From NCBI RefSeq assembly GCF_000151105.2, contig NC_014804.1, positions 1,538,567-1,602,566 of the forward strand: 64,000 nt of DNA, written 5' to 3'. This stretch comes from Thermococcus barophilus MP (lineage in GTDB: Archaea > Methanobacteriota_B > Thermococci > Thermococcales > Thermococcaceae). Shown one piece after another: positions 34,028 to 41,569 of this stretch. The notes under the pieces were generated by a model. The model did no database searches and was not told the DNA's origin. It saw only the letters and a program-made list of their open reading frames with translations. The translations under genes were made by a program, and so were the position numbers. Each line of letters opens with the position of its first letter. Positions within the stretch are counted from its first letter, which is position 1.

Positions 34028-34963
34028 CTAACCAACGACCCTTTCAAAAACCCGCTCGAAATTCTTGAAAGCTATTGCTTCAACTTCCTTTTTGCTGAAC
34101 CTTTCATTTAGCTTTTCTAAAAGTGCTGGGATTTTACTCTCATCCTCAAATCCTTCAACGCTTTCTCCTTTCCAGCCTTTCAGATAGTACACAAAGTCAA
34201 AACCTAAACCCACGTGCTGATAGCCAGCTAAATCAGCCATGTAAGCAATGTGATCAAGGTATTTATCAAGCGTCCGCTTTTCTTTGTCAACAAAGCTTGG
34301 AATCGCCACAGCTCCTATAACTCCGTCCCTCTCAGCTATCGCTTTAATCTGCTCATCTGTTAAATTCCTCTTATTGTCACAGAGAGCTTTTGCATTTGAA
34401 TGCGAAGCTATAACCGGAAAGGCTGTGGTTTCAAGGACATCCCAGAAGCCCCTCTCGTTTATGTGGCTTAAGTCAACTAATATTCCAAGCTCCTCAGCTT
34501 TTCCAAGAACTTCAACTCCAAAATTGGTCAAGCCGCCGTTGGTTCTCTCAAAGACACCATCTCCTATCGCATTCCTTAAGCTCCATGTTAATGTTAGAAC
34601 CCTCAACCCAAGCTCATAAAACACTTCAAGCAGATCCAAGCTGTCCTCTATTGGTTCCCCACCCTCTAAGCCAAGCCATAGAGCAACCCTACCGTTTTTT
34701 ATGGCACTTCTCATCTCTTCAACATTTGTTACAATGGCAAACTTCTCGCTTTCAAGAACATCTTTGTAGAGCTGGTTCATAACCTCAAGTCCATACCTCA
34801 GAGCTTGAGCCCTTTTGTCCTGTCTCGTCCAAACTGCCATGACACGAGCCTTTATATAACCTCCAAAGAACCTTTCAAATTCTCTGTCAAGAACTCTACT
34901 CTTTCCTTCTTTTCGCATATCATAGACGTAAGTGGGCAAATCAGAATGGGCATCAAAGATCAT
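34028..34963 (-). CDS. Membrane dipeptidase family (M19) zinc dipeptidase
   Basis: A 311-residue metalloenzyme that hydrolyses dipeptides. Zinc-binding residues occur in the family order: HSD in FDAHSDLPT, Glu in GLEGGEPIED, His in LVDLSHINERGF and His in VIASHSNAKA. Length is in the usual range of archaeal M19 enzymes, which lack the signal peptide of eukaryotic forms. GGTGATGAT precedes ATG 34963. A stand-alone gene, possibly in peptide turnover with the S9 peptidases. Confidence 0.9.
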   Translation of the reverse strand: MIFDAHSDLPTYVYDMRKEGKSRVLDREFERFFGGYIKARVMAVWTRQDKRAQALRYGLEVMNQLYKDVLESEKFAIVTNVEEMRSAIKNGRVALWLGLEGGEPIEDSLDLLEVFYELGLRVLTLTWSLRNAIGDGVFERTNGGLTNFGVEVLGKAEELGILVDLSHINERGFWDVLETTAFPVIASHSNAKALCDNKRNLTDEQIKAIAERDGVIGAVAIPSFVDKEKRTLDKYLDHIAYMADLAGYQHVGLGFDFVYYLKGWKGESVEGFEDESKIPALLEKLNERFSKKEVEAIAFKNFERVFERVVG

Positions 34964-35004
34964 ATCATCACCAAAAATAAGAGCAAGCTTAAGGTATTTA
35001 ATCC

Positions 35005-36084
35005 TTACAGTGTTGCTTCAATTTCAACGATCTCCTCAAGAGCCTTCTTTTTGATTTCATTATCTGGAATTATCTCAATTATTTTATACGCGTCTTTTAG
35101 TTCTTTCTCTCTGGCAAGTTCAAGAGCAATTGCTTTCAATGCCTCACTTTTCTTTTCAACATCCTCAATCTTATTTGCAAATACAAGAGCCTCTTTGATG
35201 CTTCCCAGTTCTGTGAGTAGAGTGGCAATATACGCCACACCTTCCTGCGAATAACTGAAGGCATCTATCTGTTCCAAAATCTCCCTAACAATCTTTTTAT
35301 ACTCAAAAACATCAAGCTTTTTCATCCAGAGCGCTATCTCCAAAAGTCCGATTGCTATTTTTTCTCCTTTTAATAAATTTTTCACCTCAGCGACAGCATG
35401 CCCATACCTACCTTCTAAGAGTGCACTTCGGATCTCAGGCTTGCCACAAACCTTAAGGGTTTTTGCAAGCAGTATCTTTTTCTCAAGAATTGCGGCTTTA
35501 AAATTCACATGGAGTTTGTCAAAAAGATCATACGCCCTCTCATAAAAAGGCAAAGCACCAGTTGAATTGAGGGAGTCACCAGTTTCCTCAAGGATTTCAC
35601 CAAGTTTTATTGAATAATCCGTTTTTTGAGTGTAATCAATCTTAGACCTGATTACTGTGTCAAAAGCGACCTCAAAGGTTTCCAACGCACTGTCTATAAG
35701 CCCAGATATACCCATGTGGTAGGATATCTTCCCAAGGGCAATAGCCCGTTCTCCGCTGTTTTCTATATGCAATGCCTCATCGAGAGCCTTTTCAAAAAGC
35801 TTGACTCCTTTTTTTCTGTTCCCAATTATCAAATAAGCAGAAGCAACGTTGCTTAGGGCTATCGATTTTTTGAAGGGATCTTTAATCTTTTTTGTAATAT
35901 ACTCGGCATCTTCCATGATATCTAAAGCAAGATTAATGTCTGAGAACTTTTCATATATATCAAGGGCAATCAAACTAACCGCATGAACTTTATCCAAATT
36001 ATCTTCCAGCTCATCAACCTTAAGCAGGGCATCTTCATATAGCCCGCCTTTTACAAGAAGTAAAATATCCTCTATTGTTGTCAT
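35005..36084 (-). CDS. TPR-like helical repeat protein
   Basis: A 359-residue all-helical protein made of about nine helix-turn-helix repeats. Repeat-like units include KKGVKLFEKALDEALHIENS, GLIDSALETFEVAFDTVI and GSIKEALVFANKIEDVEKKS. Such tetratricopeptide-like proteins act as scaffolds for protein complexes; no partner can be named. ATG 36084 is taken by default because the upstream GGGGAG is 12 nt away; a TTG three codons earlier is possible. Divergent from the DUF531 gene. Confidence 0.75.
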   Translation of the reverse strand: MTTIEDILLLVKGGLYEDALLKVDELEDNLDKVHAVSLIALDIYEKFSDINLALDIMEDAEYITKKIKDPFKKSIALSNVASAYLIIGNRKKGVKLFEKALDEALHIENSGERAIALGKISYHMGISGLIDSALETFEVAFDTVIRSKIDYTQKTDYSIKLGEILEETGDSLNSTGALPFYERAYDLFDKLHVNFKAAILEKKILLAKTLKVCGKPEIRSALLEGRYGHAVAEVKNLLKGEKIAIGLLEIALWMKKLDVFEYKKIVREILEQIDAFSYSQEGVAYIATLLTELGSIKEALVFANKIEDVEKKSEALKAIALELAREKELKDAYKIIEIIPDNEIKKKALEEIVEIEATL

Positions 36085-36167
36085 ACATTTCAAATTCTCC
36101 CCAAATCCTTATAAAGCCTTTGTTTAATAGCCTTATTTGGTGTCTAATGACGTAAACGGTGATAAGA

Positions 36168-36710
36168 ATGCTTACTTTGGCATTATATAATTCATATGAC
36201 CCAAAAAAAGTTCATGAAGCCCACTTAAGGGCAATCGCAAGGGCTGCTCCTATTTGTTATGCATTCGATTTCCACTTGGCTCTAATTGGATTCCCATTCA
36301 ATGAGAAACCTCTCGATTTGTCAGAGAAAATATCTGAAAACACAACAATTGGAGAAGGTGGGAAATACCTCCTCGAACTTGCCAAGAAAAACAAGTTCCA
36401 TCTGTTGGAATTTCCAAAGAGGGGATTTCCACCCCAGTTTGGAACCATAATAGCAACAACCAGAAAGCCCGATGAACATAAGGAAATAAGTGCCATAGAA
36501 GTAGCTAAAAGAGCTTTGAAGGGAGAAAGCTTTATGTTGATTGTTGGCTTGGGGAGACATGGCCTTCCAGAAGAAATCTTTAAGTTAGCTGAGTACCACT
36601 TGGACATAACGGATGGCAAAAGGATAAGCTTAGAAACATGTACCGCTATAGGATCAATACCAACTAAGATTAGAACTTTAATGGAGGCACTAAAATGGAA
36701 GAAAAGATAA
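36168..36710 (+). CDS. DUF531 family protein (predicted SPOUT-like)
   Basis: A 180-residue archaeal protein of the DUF531 family. It has the rhythm of a SPOUT methyltransferase: the central FGTIIATTRKPD and the C-terminal region LIVGLGRHGLPEEIFKLAEY, DITDGKRISLETCTAIG, comparable to the knotted SAM-binding loops. Activity is not established. ATG 36168 is selected with GGTGATAAGA before it. The end overlaps the signal peptidase gene by 16 nt, so they are co-transcribed. Confidence 0.78.
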   Translation: MLTLALYNSYDPKKVHEAHLRAIARAAPICYAFDFHLALIGFPFNEKPLDLSEKISENTTIGEGGKYLLELAKKNKFHLLEFPKRGFPPQFGTIIATTRKPDEHKEISAIEVAKRALKGESFMLIVGLGRHGLPEEIFKLAEYHLDITDGKRISLETCTAIGSIPTKIRTLMEALKWKKR

Positions 36711-37168
36711 AAAGCTGGAAAAATGACCTTGTGTTCATTGTAATTTCGCTAATTGTTATATTTGCAATACACAACGGGCTAAAAATAGCCCTGCACACCG
36801 ATTCCCCTCTCGTCATTGTTGTAAGCGGTTCAATGGAGCCCGTGTTTTATAGGGGTGACGTCGTGCTCCTCAAAGGTGTCAAGCCAGAGGACATAAAAAT
36901 AGGCGATGTAGTTGTCTACAAAAGACCATACACCAAATATCCGATAATTCACAGAGTTAGGGAAATTGAGAAAATCGTTTTAAACGGAAAGGAAGAGCTA
37001 TGCTTTGTAACATGGGGAGACAACAATCCCGCACCTGACCCATATCCCTATGATGGGGAAATCCTACCGTGTGTTCCCCAGGAGGCTGTTGAGGCAAAAG
37101 CATTGCTTGTCTTTCCGAAAATTGGCTTAATTCCACTGGAAATAAGGGAAAGACTCGGCTTAACCTGA
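36695..37168 (+). CDS. Signal peptidase I, archaeal type
   Basis: Cleaves signal peptides of exported proteins at the outer face of the membrane. The 157-residue protein has an N-terminal helix (VFIVISLIVIFAIHNGL), the catalytic Ser in VVSGSMEPVFYRGDVVL, and YPIIHRVREI with the His used by archaeal and eukaryotic-type signal peptidases in place of Lys, then WGDNNPAPDP with the Asp residues. The stop (37166-37168) overlaps the 5' stem of a C/D box sRNA. Translation overlaps the DUF531 gene. Confidence 0.92.
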   Translation: MEEKIKSWKNDLVFIVISLIVIFAIHNGLKIALHTDSPLVIVVSGSMEPVFYRGDVVLLKGVKPEDIKIGDVVVYKRPYTKYPIIHRVREIEKIVLNGKEELCFVTWGDNNPAPDPYPYDGEILPCVPQEAVEAKALLVFPKIGLIPLEIRERLGLT

Positions 37169-37225
37169 GGGATGATGTGAGGGTAGGTAGCTGAGCTGTG
37201 ATGATCTAATCGGCCCCTGACCCTT
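37167..37225 (+). ncRNA. C/D box sRNA (2'-O-methylation guide)
   Basis: All elements of an archaeal C/D sRNA are present in order: terminal stem strand GAGGG (37167-37171), C box ATGATGT (37172-37178, one base from RUGAUGA), 12-nt guide (37179-37190), D' box CTGA (37191-37194), C' box GTGATGA (37198-37204, perfect), 12-nt guide TCTAATCGGCCC (37205-37216), D box CTGA (37217-37220) and stem strand CCCTT (37221-37225) pairing with the first. Both guides have exactly 12 nt, the archaeal spacing. By the N+5 rule both guides would direct methylation of a C in the target. Targets were not identified. Confidence 0.85.
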
Positions 37226-37642
37226 ACGAAAGTCAAGAAGGCGAGGGGTGAAGCCCCCTTTGTGATCTCAAACCCCTCTCGAGTGAGCTTCGCCTCATTC
37301 GAAAATTGCGCTGATGCCCTCCCCTTGGCATGCAAGTTGACTATACCCCTTTCAAATTTGATTTACTTCTGAATTGCACTTTTTATGGTGTTTCACTCTT
37401 TCCAAAAACGTCCGAAGGACACCAGAATAAAGTGTGAAACTAAATCCCCTATTCGAGGAGCAGTTTAGAAGTGCACGCCATGATTTTAAGCCCAAGTTAG
37501 AAGAGAAAAAACTTTTGATCAAACTTTGCACAAGCAAAGTTTGCTCAGTGGTGACCGCTTTCATCACCCTTCAGGAGGGCTTAGGCATCATCATTGCACA
37601 CCTTTTTAAGCTCTCACTCCTTTTTAATCTTTGGTGGATATC
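37226..37642. other. 417-nt non-coding stretch with at least five stem-loops
   Basis: No convincing gene is seen. Inverted repeats: AGGGG/CCCCT at 37244-37248 and 37255-37259; TCGAGTGAG/CTCATTCGA at 37279-37287 and 37294-37302 (one G-U); GTTTCACTCTTT/AAAGTGTGAAAC at 37390-37401 and 37429-37440 (one mismatch), enclosing GTCC-gaa-GGAC; CAAACTTTGC/GCAAAGTTTG at 37522-37531 and 37536-37545 (perfect, loop acaa); CCCT/AGGG at 37567-37570 and 37576-37579. Open frames of up to 95 codons here have no ribosome site and do not look like proteins. It may be a repeat-derived or structured RNA element. Confidence 0.5.
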
Positions 37643-38392
37643 ATGAGGTTTATCCCGCTAATCATTGCCCGTCCTGAGGTTCAGATGGCAATTGATGAAG
37701 CAATCTTAAAAGCGAGAATAGAGGGCAAAGTCGAAGACACAGTCAGATTGTATGTCTTCAAGCCAAGCTCAATAACCATTGGAAGGTTTCAGAGTATTGA
37801 ACATGACGTCAACTTGAGGAAATGCCAAGAGCTCAACATCCCAGTTGTGAGAAGGATAACAGGTGGAGGAAGTGTTTTCCACGACGCCTACGGGGAGATA
37901 ACTTACAGCGTTGTTCTCGGAGAAGAGTTCCATCCGGATTTAAAGGATATACACAAAAGCTACCGCCTGATTGCTTCCCCCTTAATTGAAGCTTTGAAAG
38001 AACTCGATATCAGGGCTGAATTCTCTGGACTAAATGACATCATAGCAAATGGAAAGAAGATCAGCGGCTCCGCTCAAACGAGAAGAAAAGGGGTAATCCT
38101 ACAGCATGGAACCTTCATGTATGCAACAAGGCTTGATATCTTGGCATCTGTGCTGAAGGTCTCAAAGAAAAAGCTCGCCGATAAAGGGGTGAAGAGCATC
38201 TGGGAGAGGGTTACAACAGTTGAGAGAGAAGGGATAAAGCTCAGCAGAAACGATGCATATGAACTGTTGAGAGAGAAGTTTTTCGAAGAGTTTCCGCTTG
38301 AAGAAGGCGAGCTTACAGATTACGAGCTTGAACTGGCTGAAAAGCTCATTGAAGAGCGTTATGGAAGAGACGAGTGGAACTTTATGAAATAA
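37643..38392 (+). CDS. Lipoate-protein ligase A family (BPL/LPL catalytic domain)
   Basis: A 249-residue enzyme of the LplA family that attaches lipoate or octanoate to a carrier protein. The nucleotide and lipoyl-binding motif RRITGGGSVFHDAYGEITYSV lies near residues 70-90 (RRITGGG and VFHD are hallmarks), followed by SGLNDIIANGKKISGSAQTR, where the Lys is the adenylate-binding residue, and the loop HGTFMY. ATG 37643 follows GGTGGATATC; an earlier TTG is less likely. The next gene (14 nt on) is a radical SAM lipoyl synthase candidate, which strongly suggests a joint lipoate function. Confidence 0.85.
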   Translation: MRFIPLIIARPEVQMAIDEAILKARIEGKVEDTVRLYVFKPSSITIGRFQSIEHDVNLRKCQELNIPVVRRITGGGSVFHDAYGEITYSVVLGEEFHPDLKDIHKSYRLIASPLIEALKELDIRAEFSGLNDIIANGKKISGSAQTRRKGVILQHGTFMYATRLDILASVLKVSKKKLADKGVKSIWERVTTVEREGIKLSRNDAYELLREKFFEEFPLEEGELTDYELELAEKLIEERYGRDEWNFMK

Positions 38393-38405
38393 AGAGGTAT
38401 GCCTC

Positions 38406-39233
38406 ATGAGAAAGCTCAAAATTTACATTCCCGGCATTAAATTTCCCTCAATTTCACTCACCGGGGGTTATTGTTCATTGAACTGTGCTCACTGCGGAAA
38501 ACATTACTTAGAGGGAATGCTGAAGGTTACCCGCTCATCTTTAGTTGAATACTGCAAAAGCCTTGAAAGAGAGGGCTATGTGGGCTGTCTCCTCAGCGGA
38601 GGACTTGATAATCGGTTAAAAGTTCCGCTTGACAAGTTTGCTGAAGAGATAAAAGCCATCAAGAGAGAAACTAAGCTGAAGCTCAATGCTCACGTTGGTT
38701 TCATTGATGAAAAAGATTTAGGGTGGATTAAATACGTTGATGCAGTGTCTCTGGATTTCGTCGGGGCTGATGAGGTGATAAAAAGGGTTTACAAAATTGA
38801 TAAAACTGTCAAAGATTATCTCAAAATTTTAGACATCTTGACAGAAAACGGGGTTAGAGTTGCACCGCATATAACCATCGGACTCGACTTCGGAAAAATT
38901 TGGTGGGAGTATAAAGCAATAGACATGCTCGTTGAGTATCCAATAGATGTCCTCGTTTTGGACGTGCTGATTCCAACAAAGGGAAGCGAAATGGAAAATG
39001 TCGAAAAACCAAGCGTTGAGGAGAGCTTAGAAGTCGTCAGATACGCAAGAGAAAGATTTGACGGAGAGCTGAGCATTGGTTGTATGAGACCTCTTGGGAA
39101 ATGGCGCTTAGAATTTGACAGAGGTGCAATTTTGGCTGGCGTGGATAGGATAACGAATCCCCCGAGAAAAGTTATTGAATGGGCAAAAACCGTAAGAGAA
39201 GTTGAGATAATCTACGAATGCTGTGTGATGTAG
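38406..39233 (+). CDS. Radical SAM protein of the LipS1/LipS2 lipoyl synthase type (COG1856-like)
   Basis: A 275-residue radical SAM protein. The cluster motif CSLNCAHC (residues 23-30) is within GGYCSLNCAHCGKHYLEGM. Other conserved Cys are in VGCLLSGG, IGCMRPLG and the C-terminal ECC, probably auxiliary-cluster ligands. Two such proteins, LipS1 and LipS2, form a lipoyl synthase reported from Thermococcus; this one matches the biotin-synthase-like homologue family. The other subunit is not in this window. It is encoded directly after the lipoate ligase-like gene, in the same operon. Which of LipS1 or LipS2 it is I cannot say. Confidence 0.7.
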   Translation: MRKLKIYIPGIKFPSISLTGGYCSLNCAHCGKHYLEGMLKVTRSSLVEYCKSLEREGYVGCLLSGGLDNRLKVPLDKFAEEIKAIKRETKLKLNAHVGFIDEKDLGWIKYVDAVSLDFVGADEVIKRVYKIDKTVKDYLKILDILTENGVRVAPHITIGLDFGKIWWEYKAIDMLVEYPIDVLVLDVLIPTKGSEMENVEKPSVEESLEVVRYARERFDGELSIGCMRPLGKWRLEFDRGAILAGVDRITNPPRKVIEWAKTVREVEIIYECCVM

Positions 39234-39244
39234 GAGGTGGGAAA

Positions 39245-39877
39245 ATGCCATATCTAATCATCGAGCACCTTGAGGAGATAAGCGAGTGGCTCTGGCTTGA
39301 ATATAAGCACGTAAGCGAGTGGTGGAAGGATAAGCTGATATTCACCAATGTCAGAGAAGATGAAAGGGAAAAGCTCGCAAAATTGGGAAGCGTTCTAACA
39401 GAAAGCGTTACAAAGTTCCCTTTTGACAGGTCAAAGATAATAGTCCTTGACCTGCAGGCTGAGGAAGAGCTCAAGCCCGAAGATATAAATGAAGACACAA
39501 TAATTGTTGTCGGAGGGATCCTGGGGGATGCGGTGCCGAGGGGAAGGACAAAGGAGTTCATAACTTCGAAGATGGAAGGTGCAAAAGTTAGGCACATCGG
39601 AAAGCCGCAGTACTCTATAGACGGTGCAGCGATAGTTGCAAAGCTGATTGCTGATGGCAAACGCTTGGAGGAAATAGAGTACGAAGAAAATCCGACGATA
39701 AAGCTTGATGAATTCAGTGAAATCACTCTGCATTATGCCGTACCAAAGCTGAATGGAAAGCTTTTGCTTACGCCGGGGTTGATAGAGCTGCAGAAGAAGG
39801 AACTTGGATATTTTGATGAAGAAGAAATTAGCGACGAGGAGCTTGAGGAGTTCTTTGAAGGGAAGAGAGAGCTTTAA
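39245..39877 (+). CDS. Sfm1-like SPOUT methyltransferase (DUF431 family)
   Basis: A 210-residue SPOUT-fold protein resembling yeast Sfm1, an arginine methyltransferase for ribosomal protein S3. Similar stretches are YLIIEHLEEISEWLWLEY at the N-terminus, VVGGILGDAVPRGRTKEF in the middle and RHIGKPQYSIDGAAIVAKLI, which form the knotted SAM site. The archaeal substrate is not known; RNA methylation was also suggested for the family. ATG 39245 is chosen because GGAGGTGGG lies directly upstream. It overlaps the convergent DUF2103 gene by 4 nt. Confidence 0.8.
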   Translation: MPYLIIEHLEEISEWLWLEYKHVSEWWKDKLIFTNVREDEREKLAKLGSVLTESVTKFPFDRSKIIVLDLQAEEELKPEDINEDTIIVVGGILGDAVPRGRTKEFITSKMEGAKVRHIGKPQYSIDGAAIVAKLIADGKRLEEIEYEENPTIKLDEFSEITLHYAVPKLNGKLLLTPGLIELQKKELGYFDEEEISDEELEEFFEGKREL

Positions 39878-40167
39878 GATTTCTTCCACTTCTCACTAAT
39901 CCTCTCTATCTCCTCACTAACCCTTTTTCTGTCTTTCTTATCAACAACCAAGAAAATTTCCTGAACACTGCCGTCACTCTTCGCTAAAAGCTTTAATCCT
40001 GTCAGCGTTTCTCTGACAACCTTGATCTCAAAACCTCGAGAATCGCTGGCATAAATCCTCCCCGGAATTACTTTCTTAACTCCCTCTATCTCCGCAATCT
40101 CTTCAAGAGCTGGCAGAATACCTTTGAGGAGATGATGTTCAAGCTTTACCTTGGACTTTCTTTTCAT
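39874..40167 (-). CDS. DUF2103 family protein
   Basis: A 97-residue protein matching the DUF2103 family of archaea and cyanobacteria, predicted to bind metal. The motif HHLLKGILPALEEIAEIEG-VKKVIPGRIYA starts with the His pair typical of the family, and TGLKLLAKSDGSVQEIFLVV is the C-terminal strand region. ATG 40167 follows GGTGAGG. Function is unknown. Divergent from the PEGA protein gene and convergent with the Sfm1-like gene. Confidence 0.75.
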   Translation of the reverse strand: MKRKSKVKLEHHLLKGILPALEEIAEIEGVKKVIPGRIYASDSRGFEIKVVRETLTGLKLLAKSDGSVQEIFLVVDKKDRKRVSEEIERISEKWKKS

Positions 40168-40263
40168 TTTCCTCACCTTTAAGTAGTAAATATGATTCAA
40201 ATTGATTTGAAACCAACGACACTTTTATAAATTATAAAGCGAACTCATCTTATGGTGGTCTAA

Positions 40264-41541
40264 ATGTTCCGAAAAGAGCATGTGTTTACAGCATTAATAA
40301 TGTTTCTGCTCACAATATCTGCATTTTCCAGTGTAAGTGCCTTTGGTAATGAGAACATAGTGCTCCAGATAGACTCCAGGCCAAGTAATGCAACCGTTAT
40401 CATTCAGGGCATTAACAAAACGTTTAAAACTCCAGCAGTAATTGAGCTACCTTCAAAAAACTGGGTTATAAGAATTTCCAGCGGCAACTATACCGTTCTA
40501 TACAATTTAGTTCCACCCGAGGATGAAAGGTTTGTTAAAATAGTTGTTTACTTTGGAAGGATAGATTTGGCAGTGAAAGGCCCTTTTAAGAATATAACCG
40601 TAGAATACGGCTTCAATTCAACGGTACCGACAAAGGAAGACGAGTATGTGCCCCCAATTGCCGCTCCCTTCTGGGATGAGGAAGTGTGCGGCGGAATAAT
40701 AATGTTCGGACCAAAGAATCCTCCAATGGTCATCTACAAATACGACAATAAAGACCCTTACTACCAGCTCTTCCTCAACAGTACACCTTCAATTGAAGAA
40801 TATCGAGGAAGAAAGGGCTGCAAAATGATAGAGATGATATACTACTTCGGCAATGAGAGCGCGATGGCAAGGGGCTTCCCTTACCGCGAGGCAAGCTTCA
40901 TAGTCCCCTACTCCCTTCTCTCCATAGATAGTCAACCTAAAAATGCCACGGTTTACATCTTCGACTTCCACCGGTTTGGAGAATGGTTTACTCCTTTTGA
41001 TGCTTTAGTTCCTGTAGTGATGGAACCACAGCGTAATGTTAGCCTAATCCACTATGACCTTGAACTCGGAAATCTCACCACCACAGTAATCCCCTATATC
41101 CCAGAACTCCACACCTACAAGATTTCTATGGGTCACAATGGCTATCCCTTCCTTGAGGGATGGCTGGAGCTAAAGCCCAACCAGAGCTACAACATAAGGG
41201 TAAACTTCAATATTCTCAGGTCTGCCTTAACCGTGAATGGAAAGGAAGTGGAGATGCAGGTTCCAAAAACAAAGAAAACCACCTACTACCTTCCAAACAC
41301 TACCCTGCTAATTATCAATTCCACCATTGCATTGGACGTGTATATCGATGGAAGCTACGTTGGGAAAACACCATTTAAGGATGAAGTCCCCAGCGGAGAG
41401 CACGATATACTCCTAAAATTTGGAAGCTACGTAGTATACCACAAGAAACTTGATATCGGCTATGGAGGACGGTTTAGGCTGACCGTAATTCCAGTTAAAT
41501 TGCTAAAAATCCTCAATGTTCCCAAGATAAGAAGCGTGTAA
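40264..41541 (+). CDS. Secreted PEGA-domain protein
   Basis: A 425-residue exported protein with signal peptide (TALIMFLLTISAFSSVSA, cleavage near AFG). It carries PEGA-like surface domains: IDSRPSNATVIIQGINKTFK (about 38-60), IDSQPKNATVYIFDF (about 220-235) and DVYIDGSYVGKTPFKDEVPSGEHD near the C-terminus; the last has the full 'GxTP...PSGxH' form. Asn-rich sequons (NVS, NLT, NTT) suit glycosylated surface proteins. GGTGGTCTAA precedes ATG. Function unknown; it likely binds to the envelope. Confidence 0.75.
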   Translation: MFRKEHVFTALIMFLLTISAFSSVSAFGNENIVLQIDSRPSNATVIIQGINKTFKTPAVIELPSKNWVIRISSGNYTVLYNLVPPEDERFVKIVVYFGRIDLAVKGPFKNITVEYGFNSTVPTKEDEYVPPIAAPFWDEEVCGGIIMFGPKNPPMVIYKYDNKDPYYQLFLNSTPSIEEYRGRKGCKMIEMIYYFGNESAMARGFPYREASFIVPYSLLSIDSQPKNATVYIFDFHRFGEWFTPFDALVPVVMEPQRNVSLIHYDLELGNLTTTVIPYIPELHTYKISMGHNGYPFLEGWLELKPNQSYNIRVNFNILRSALTVNGKEVEMQVPKTKKTTYYLPNTTLLIINSTIALDVYIDGSYVGKTPFKDEVPSGEHDILLKFGSYVVYHKKLDIGYGGRFRLTVIPVKLLKILNVPKIRSV

Positions 41542-41569
41542 ATCCTTAGCTCAATCTTTTTAATTTATT

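Noticed and set aside
37048-37335. A 95-codon minus-strand open frame across the end of the signal peptidase gene and the C/D sRNA
   Set aside because: No ribosome site, antisense to a well-supported gene, and low-complexity composition. It is a shadow frame.
37434-37646. A 70-codon plus-strand frame in the stem-loop region
   Set aside because: It runs through a perfect hairpin (37522-37545), has no ribosome site and its end crosses the lipoate ligase gene start.
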